This document shows, in pieces, positions 6,482-9,437 of a DNA stretch of 9,437 nucleotides; the first letter of the stretch is position 1; every line of letters begins with the position of its first letter. The DNA lies in assembly GCA_021161685.1 (NCBI GenBank), contig JAGHAD010000054.1, positions 1-9,437 on the forward strand, given 5' to 3'. A program made the position numbers and the translations under genes. A model generated the notes under the pieces. The model was not told the origin of the DNA. It did no database searches and saw only the letters and a list, made by a program, of their open reading frames with translations. The DNA comes from Thermoplasmata archaeon (GTDB taxonomy: Archaea; Thermoplasmatota; E2; DHVEG-1; B18-G2).

Positions 6482-7590
6482 AGCTGTTTATCCTTTTATT
6501 CCTTTTGATCGTAAATTTCCCTCTTTTCTTAGAGGCAGAAAGCCATCCAAACACTTTATACGTAGGTGGTAGTGGTGAGGGAAACTACACAACCATTCAA
6601 CAAGCTATTGATAATGCAAGTGACGGCGACATAATTTATGTTTACAGTGGTGTGCATTTTGAACATTTAGTGGTGAATAAAAGAGTTAGCTTGATTGGAG
6701 AAAATCGCTCTACAACTATCATAGATGGCAACAACAGCGGTGGAGAGCCTTGTATTAGAATACTCTCCCCAGAGGTATTGATATGCAACTTTACCATAAG
6801 GTGGGCAAACTGGGACGTTCACCAGCCTGGAATAGAAGTTGTGGCAACAAATGTAGAAATCAAATTCAACAACATCAGTATCAATGATAAGGGAATTTCC
6901 CTCTCTCTAGCATCGAGAAACTGTACCATATCAAACAATACCTTTTATCTCAATCACTTTGGGATATGCGGAGCCTGCCATGGAGGATTGTACAACAGGA
7001 TAGAGAACAATACCTTCATTGAAAACGACTGTGGTATTTTCATGAGATACGCAGAGCGCTGTAAGCTAAGGGGTAATGTATTTTCCTCTAACGGTTGGCA
7101 AGGGATAGTAATGGAAAGATGTCATGGAAATTTGATAGAGAACAACAGCTTTGTTGGGAATGGAGAAGGATTAATTTTGAAAGGAAGCAAAGATAACCTC
7201 ATCTTTCACAACAATTTTATCGGAAACTGCCTAAATGCTTTAGACAATGGAAAGAATTCGTGGGACAATGGAAAAGAGGGAAACTACTGGAGCAACTATA
7301 AGGGTAAAGATCTAGATGGGGATGGAATAGGAGATGAGCCTTATCGCATACCTGGAGGAGAAAATATCGATAGGTTTCCTTTTGTAGTGGAGAGCGGATG
7401 GATTCCATTCACAGCTGATGCTAATGGGCCCTACAAAGGTTTTGTGAACACCACCATTTGCTTCCATGGAAGGGTTAATGGAGGAAAGGAACCTTTCTGC
7501 TGGCTGTGGGAATTTGGAGACGGCGAAAAAAGCACGCTAAAAATCCTTGTCATGTTTACAGAAAACAAGGTCTTTATCAAATTAACCTGA
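6466..7590 (+). CDS. Secreted NosD-type beta-helix protein, N-terminal part, frameshifted in its PKD domain
   Basis: Surface or secreted right-handed parallel beta-helix protein of the NosD/CASH-domain kind; binding to carbohydrate or other polymers is plausible, but no substrate can be named. Residues 1-25 form a signal peptide (LKLFILLFLLIVNFPLFLEA). The helix starts at NYTTIQQAIDNASDGDIIYV (about 41-60) and runs in N-x-I/F-x-x-N-rich coils to about 260. It closes with the NosD hallmark NSWDNGKEGNYWSNYKGKDLDGDGIGDEPY (264-293, key residues W266, D267, G272, W275, D282, D284, G285, D289). A PKD domain begins near 317 and reaches its WEFGDG motif (348-353). The frame then leaves the domain at a run of six A and ends after about 21 non-homologous residues. 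The continuation is in the -1 frame to 7970. The start overlaps the carboxypeptidase gene by 16 bases, so translational coupling is likely. Confidence 0.85.
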   Translation: MEDPLKLFILLFLLIVNFPLFLEAESHPNTLYVGGSGEGNYTTIQQAIDNASDGDIIYVYSGVHFEHLVVNKRVSLIGENRSTTIIDGNNSGGEPCIRILSPEVLICNFTIRWANWDVHQPGIEVVATNVEIKFNNISINDKGISLSLASRNCTISNNTFYLNHFGICGACHGGLYNRIENNTFIENDCGIFMRYAERCKLRGNVFSSNGWQGIVMERCHGNLIENNSFVGNGEGLILKGSKDNLIFHNNFIGNCLNALDNGKNSWDNGKEGNYWSNYKGKDLDGDGIGDEPYRIPGGENIDRFPFVVESGWIPFTADANGPYKGFVNTTICFHGRVNGGKEPFCWLWEFGDGEKSTLKILVMFTENKVFIKLT

Positions 7591-7970
7591 CCGTTCTTGA
7601 TGCTAGAGGAATTTTAGCAATGGATGTAACCTACGCATGCATACTGCCGGAGGACAAAAATCCTCCAAGAGTGAGGATTACAAAACCCAGAGGAGGAATC
7701 TACATCACCAATAGGAAAGTAATGTCCTTGCGTGATTTAACCATCGTAATTGGGGAGGTGGATGTAGTTGTCAATGCAACGGATATGGAAACATGGATCG
7801 ATCGCATTTTGATACTCGTGGATGGCATCCAAAAGGCAAATTTGACCAAACCTCCATATATTTATACTTGGAGGGAGAGATGCTACGGGTATCATGCATT
7901 GGCTGTGCAAGCTTTCGATGCTGGAGGAAATATTGCTAAAGATGCAGAAATAGTTTTTAAAATAGATTGA
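7506..7970 (+). CDS. Frame-shifted C-terminal part of the beta-helix protein: end of PKD plus shared Ig-like domain
   Basis: This open frame (first possible start GTG at 7506) is not an independent gene in origin; the real continuation begins at about 7527. It supplies the missing half of the PKD domain: HAKNPCHVYRKQGLYQINL and then TVLDARG, the usual K-N-P-x-H-x-Y...G-x-Y-x-V-x-L-T-V pattern that follows GDG. After a short linker comes an Ig-like domain (about residues 52-153) starting NPPRVRITKPRGG, running through PPYIYTWRERCYGYHALAVQ and ending FDAGGNIAKDAEIVFKI. This aligns along its length with the last 110 residues of the upstream carboxypeptidase. No signal peptide or Shine-Dalgarno would let it be made and secreted alone. 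Its TGA directly abuts the stop of the convergent Toprim gene. Confidence 0.8.
   Translation: MGIWRRRKKHAKNPCHVYRKQGLYQINLTVLDARGILAMDVTYACILPEDKNPPRVRITKPRGGIYITNRKVMSLRDLTIVIGEVDVVVNATDMETWIDRILILVDGIQKANLTKPPYIYTWRERCYGYHALAVQAFDAGGNIAKDAEIVFKID
7526..7531 (+). other. Frameshift site at an A6 run in the PKD domain
   Basis: GGC GAA AAA AGC is read in the upstream frame. Slipping back one base after AAA, or adding one A, gives GDG-EKKHAKNPCHVY and restores a canonical PKD domain. It may be a one-base loss, a sequencing homopolymer error or transcriptional/ribosomal slippage. The codon before the run (GAA) re-pairs poorly in the -1 frame, so classical tandem slippage is not favoured. Confidence 0.8.
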
Positions 7971-8375
7971 TCATTGCTCTAGACCCAGTTTCTTTCGCGC
8001 AACCAGTAGCCATGAAACTAACTCTTCCACATTTTTAACGTTTGTATTCTTGGCAAATCTTTTTCTTATCTCGATGTTGCACCTAGTTCTACCTGAGAGG
8101 CACTTTGTTATGAGCGAGCACAGCTTCCCACCTTTTTTATCCCAATCTGTCAGTATAATTATTTCCTCGTATTTCGATAAAACCTGATCACAGAAATCTG
8201 GAATAGCCATCCCCTTATTTAGAACGATCACTTTTCCCATAACTTCAAGGCTTCTTAAAGATCTCTTGTCCCTTTCTCCTTCCACGATTATCGGGATTTT
8301 CTTGCTCCTTTCTCTGAGTTCTTCCAGGGCCTTTTCGACTTCGATTAGTGATTCCCTGTAGTTCCTGTTGCCCAT
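7971..8375 (-). CDS. Small Toprim-domain protein (UPF0292-like)
   Basis: Small archaeal Toprim protein of 134 residues, of the kind described as small primase-like or related to RNase M5; its biochemical role is not established. After an N-terminal helix (about 5-25, possibly coiled), the Toprim fold begins with IPIIVEGERDKRSL, where Glu32 is the conserved acidic residue. The second metal motif is IIILTDWDKKGG, with the DxD pair Asp77/Asp79. These two motifs are what Toprim enzymes use to hold Mg2+. The remainder is a basic helix-rich tail (CNIEIRKRFAKNTNVKNVEELV). No partner domain (zinc finger, helicase) is present, so this is not DnaG primase or a topoisomerase. It is convergent with the beta-helix gene with no intergenic base. 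A decayed IS6-like element lies 53 bases upstream of its ATG. Confidence 0.85.
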   Translation of the reverse strand: MGNRNYRESLIEVEKALEELRERSKKIPIIVEGERDKRSLRSLEVMGKVIVLNKGMAIPDFCDQVLSKYEEIIILTDWDKKGGKLCSLITKCLSGRTRCNIEIRKRFAKNTNVKNVEELVSWLLVARKKLGLEQ

Positions 8376-8400
8376 TCCTAACTCTAATATAAGCCAGAAA

Positions 8401-8406
8401 CTTTAA
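8401..8406 (-). promoter_or_regulatory. Possible TATA element of the Toprim gene
   Basis: Minus-strand TTAAAG is centred about 28 bases before the ATG at 8375, suiting a leaderless transcript. A more TATA-like CTTATATTAG is closer to the ATG (8384-8393) but would place the start site inside the gene. Both lie outside the IS6-like remnant. Confidence 0.3.
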
Positions 8407-8420
8407 GAAGCTAATGGAAA

Positions 8421-8428
8421 GGTTTTGC
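8421..8428. repeat. Degenerate 8-bp target duplication of the IS6-like remnant, left copy
   Basis: GGTTTTGC directly abuts the left inverted repeat. The sequence abutting the right inverted repeat (8916-8923) is AGGTTTGC, 6 of 8 identical. Eight bases is the usual IS6-family duplication length; the mismatches suggest an old insertion. Confidence 0.55.
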
Positions 8429-8439
8429 GAGACTGTCAA
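8429..8439 (+). repeat. Left inverted repeat of the IS6-like remnant
   Basis: GAGACTGTCAA, the exact reverse complement of 8905-8915. Confidence 0.75.
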
Positions 8440-8831
8440 ATTGTAGATTGCACACCAAGCTACAGTCCAGCTCTTTACTGACTGTAAAGAGCTGTGATAC
8501 AGAAATCTTTTCCAGAACGATTTCAACCTGGATTTTAGCAGACCATACCATTGCTCTATTGCATTCCAGATGTAGATCTGATTGTTCTCCAGTTTGACCT
8601 TTGTCTCATTAACAGCAACAGCCTTTCTCCATCTTCTCTTCACATCAAACAACCCTTTGCACTTCGTATACCACTTCCTTGCAGATTCATGTGAGAACTT
8701 CTCTATCAGGCTCAACACTTTTCCTGTCTTTCTATAAGACGGACCAGCCTGATAGACCAGTATAGCAAGTGATTTTGTAATCGGATTCTTTCTGTTCCAT
8801 CGAAAAATTCTTTTCCGTTGAGCAGTTCCAT
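8432..8831 (-). pseudogene. IS6-like transposase pseudogene (frameshift, Asp-to-Asn, core deletion)
   Basis: Read from the ATG at 8831 the protein starts MELLNGKEFFDGTER. One base is missing near 8786-8791; after correcting it the frame runs NPITKSLAILVYQAGPSY, then RKTGKVLSLIEKF and SHESARKWY, the typical N-terminal helix-turn-helix region. The first catalytic Asp of the VAVDETK motif is Asn here (VAVNETKV, codon 8608-8610). Then IYIWNAI is joined directly to EQWYGLLKSRLKSFWKRF (junction about 8554-8565). The stretch holding the second Asp, about 75-80 residues, is deleted, leaving about 17 residues between the first and third catalytic positions instead of about 95. The tail SVKSWTVAWCAIYNL resembles the family C-terminus and runs into the inverted repeat without a stop. 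The open frame continuing past 8429 to 8245 is read-through into flanking DNA and is not part of the protein. Confidence 0.82.
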
Positions 8832-8857
8832 GAAACGCTCTATCGTTTCTCCCTCCT

Positions 8858-8880
8858 CTCCTAGGGTTTCTCCCTAGGAG
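8858..8880. repeat. Perfect 9-bp hairpin inside the IS6-like remnant
   Basis: CTCCTAGGG (8858-8866) and CCCTAGGAG (8872-8880) pair perfectly around a 5-base loop; two more outer pairs are possible with a G-T. It lies between the right inverted repeat and the transposase ATG at 8831. On the minus strand it contains Shine-Dalgarno-like AGGAG, so it may have limited translation of read-in transcripts (inference). Confidence 0.65.
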
Positions 8881-8904
8881 GGAAATGATTTTGAGATCAA
8901 AAAG

Positions 8905-8915
8905 TTGACAGTCTC
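8905..8915 (-). repeat. Right inverted repeat of the IS6-like remnant
   Basis: TTGACAGTCTC, the exact reverse complement of 8429-8439. Confidence 0.75.
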
Positions 8916-8923
8916 AGGTTTGC
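8916..8923. repeat. Degenerate 8-bp target duplication of the IS6-like remnant, right copy
   Basis: AGGTTTGC, 6 of 8 identical to 8421-8428 and directly adjacent to the right inverted repeat. Confidence 0.55.
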
Positions 8924-8933
8924 AAAAGCAAAA

Positions 8934-8941
8934 TTTTTATT
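8934..8941 (+). promoter_or_regulatory. Putative TATA box for the last gene
   Basis: TTTTTATT is centred about 27 bases before the ATG at 8964. A short inverted repeat, TTTGC-AAAA-GCAAA (8919-8932), sits directly upstream at the BRE position; half of it belongs to the IS6 target duplication. Confidence 0.45.
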
Positions 8942-8963
8942 TTTTCAAATTCTTAGGAGAATT

Positions 8964-9437
8964 ATGATGAAGCTTGGATTGAACTTCGCACTATTCCTCA
9001 TGCTCATTCTTCCCTTCACATTTGCTATCGGAGAAAATCACTTGGTTAAAACCCCGGTTTGGGCAAAAGACGATAGTTGGTTCTACGAGACAGATATTTA
9101 CGTCAAGGGACAATTACCGAGCGAATACAGAGTAAAAGCCATAGATGGTACTTGGAATGTAGATAATGCAACAACAAAAGTAATGAATGTGAGCGAGAGC
9201 ACCTATACAGTTGAGGTCTATGGTAACTTAACAGGCAACCTTACGCTTTATGTGAAAGCGGTGAACATAGAGCTACAACAGCTTGATTCAGCAGAGAAAC
9301 CATTAATCATCGATGTAAAAGGAACATATCGGTCTAGAAGTCTTATTAGAAGGGAAGACTTAGCAACGATTAGTACATCTGTATATATCTGCGGAGAATT
9401 CTATTCCATGAAGATGCTGCCCATAAAGGTATTCCCG
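8964..9437 (+). CDS. Secreted protein of unknown function, C-terminal part beyond the window
   Basis: The frame is open for all 158 codons to the window edge. It begins with a signal peptide (MMKLGLNFALFLMLILPFTFAIG). The exported part has a W-x-K-D-D-S-W-F-Y-E-T pattern near its start, like the GDxWxYE strand seen near the N-terminus of many archaeal secreted proteins of unknown function. It then shows alternating beta-type sequence with sequons (NAT, NVS, NLT) and a single Cys (YICGEF). I do not recognise the family. AGGAG (8955-8959) is 4 bases before the first ATG and 7 before the second ATG at 8967, so 8967 is also a good start. The gene is divergent from the Toprim gene, with the IS6-like remnant between them. 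Its exported nature matches the carboxypeptidase/beta-helix operon, but no link can be shown. Confidence 0.8.
   Translation, partial: MMKLGLNFALFLMLILPFTFAIGENHLVKTPVWAKDDSWFYETDIYVKGQLPSEYRVKAIDGTWNVDNATTKVMNVSESTYTVEVYGNLTGNLTLYVKAVNIELQQLDSAEKPLIIDVKGTYRSRSLIRREDLATISTSVYICGEFYSMKMLPIKVFP

Larger units (their letters stand above)
8429..8915 (-). mobile_element. Decayed IS6-like insertion sequence (487 bp remnant)
   Basis: Bounded by the 11-bp perfect inverted repeat GAGACTGTCAA (8429-8439) and TTGACAGTCTC (8905-8915), with weaker similarity running further in. It is flanked by near-identical 8-bp sequences. Inside is one minus-strand transposase remnant with the N- and C-terminal parts of an archaeal IS6-type enzyme but no central catalytic region. 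Full-length IS6-type elements are usually 700-800 bp, so about a third is gone. Both ends are kept, so it could still be moved in trans like a MITE. It fills most of the 588-base stretch between the Toprim gene and the last gene. Confidence 0.8.

Noticed and set aside
7526..7531. Classical programmed -1 frameshift signal (X XXY YYZ)
   Set aside because: In the upstream frame the codons are GAA AAA AGC. The GAA-decoding tRNA would re-pair poorly with CGA, and no clear downstream stem-loop was seen. Single-tRNA slippage or transcriptional slippage remains possible.
7506..7970. Treating the downstream frame as an independent gene starting at GTG 7506
   Set aside because: It has no Shine-Dalgarno or signal peptide, its first residues are out-of-frame reading of the PKD WEFGDG motif, and its sequence completes that PKD domain exactly.
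8245..8428. Continuation of the IS6 transposase frame beyond the element into the Toprim gene
   Set aside because: It passes the inverted repeat and target duplication and then reads the Toprim gene out of frame, giving a low-complexity basic tail. It exists only because the transposase stop is missing.
1..9437. CRISPR array, tRNA, rRNA or toxin-antitoxin pair
   Set aside because: No regularly spaced repeats, no cloverleaf-like or rRNA-like sequence, and no gene pair with recognisable toxin or antitoxin features were found on either strand.

Overview
The window looks like chromosomal DNA from an archaeon, most likely a heterotrophic and probably thermophilic euryarchaeote. The lineage is inference; something near Thermoplasmata would fit. 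The evidence is a run of genes preceded by archaeal TATA boxes 23-30 bases ahead of the start codon (leaderless style), an archaeal-type RNase Z, an archaeal-type Hsp20 and a small archaeal Toprim protein of the UPF0292 kind. There are also large secreted proteins rich in Asn-X-Ser/Thr sequons, with beta-helix, PKD and Ig-like domains. I see no rRNA, tRNA or CRISPR array.

Layout. (1) 1-1382, minus strand: dCMP deaminase (C-terminus cut by the window edge) and RNase Z, both housekeeping nucleic-acid genes. (2) 1426-2399: a complete IS481-like insertion sequence with 28-bp imperfect terminal inverted repeats and a perfect 5-bp target duplication (CGACC). It sits in what was a divergent promoter region of about 92 bp between RNase Z and hsp20. 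Its transposase lacks ten residues between the second catalytic Asp and the Glu. (3) 2454-3005, plus: a small heat-shock protein. (4) 3045-3598, minus: one small secreted or membrane protein of unknown function and one doubtful short ORF. (5) 3725-7970, plus: an operon for two secreted surface proteins, an M14 zinc carboxypeptidase with Ig-like repeats and a NosD-type beta-helix/PKD protein. The two ORFs overlap by 16 bases and the encoded proteins end in the same C-terminal domain. The second gene is broken in the middle of its PKD domain by a -1 frameshift at a run of six A. (6) 7971-8375, minus: a small Toprim protein whose stop codon directly abuts the stop of the convergent beta-helix gene. 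(7) 8429-8915: a 487-bp decayed IS6-like element with 11-bp perfect TIRs and a degenerate 8-bp target duplication. Its transposase has a frameshift, a catalytic Asp-to-Asn change and a large internal deletion. (8) 8964-9437, plus: the start of another secreted protein, unidentified, running off the window.

How the genes fit together. The carboxypeptidase/beta-helix operon is probably a cell-surface or extracellular peptide-degrading module whose two products share an attachment or assembly domain (inference). The housekeeping genes are unrelated neighbours. I did not find a convincing new defence or other multi-gene system. The most informative signals are the IS insertion between two back-to-back core promoters, the homopolymer frameshift that separates the shared C-terminal domain from the beta-helix, and the shared domain itself.
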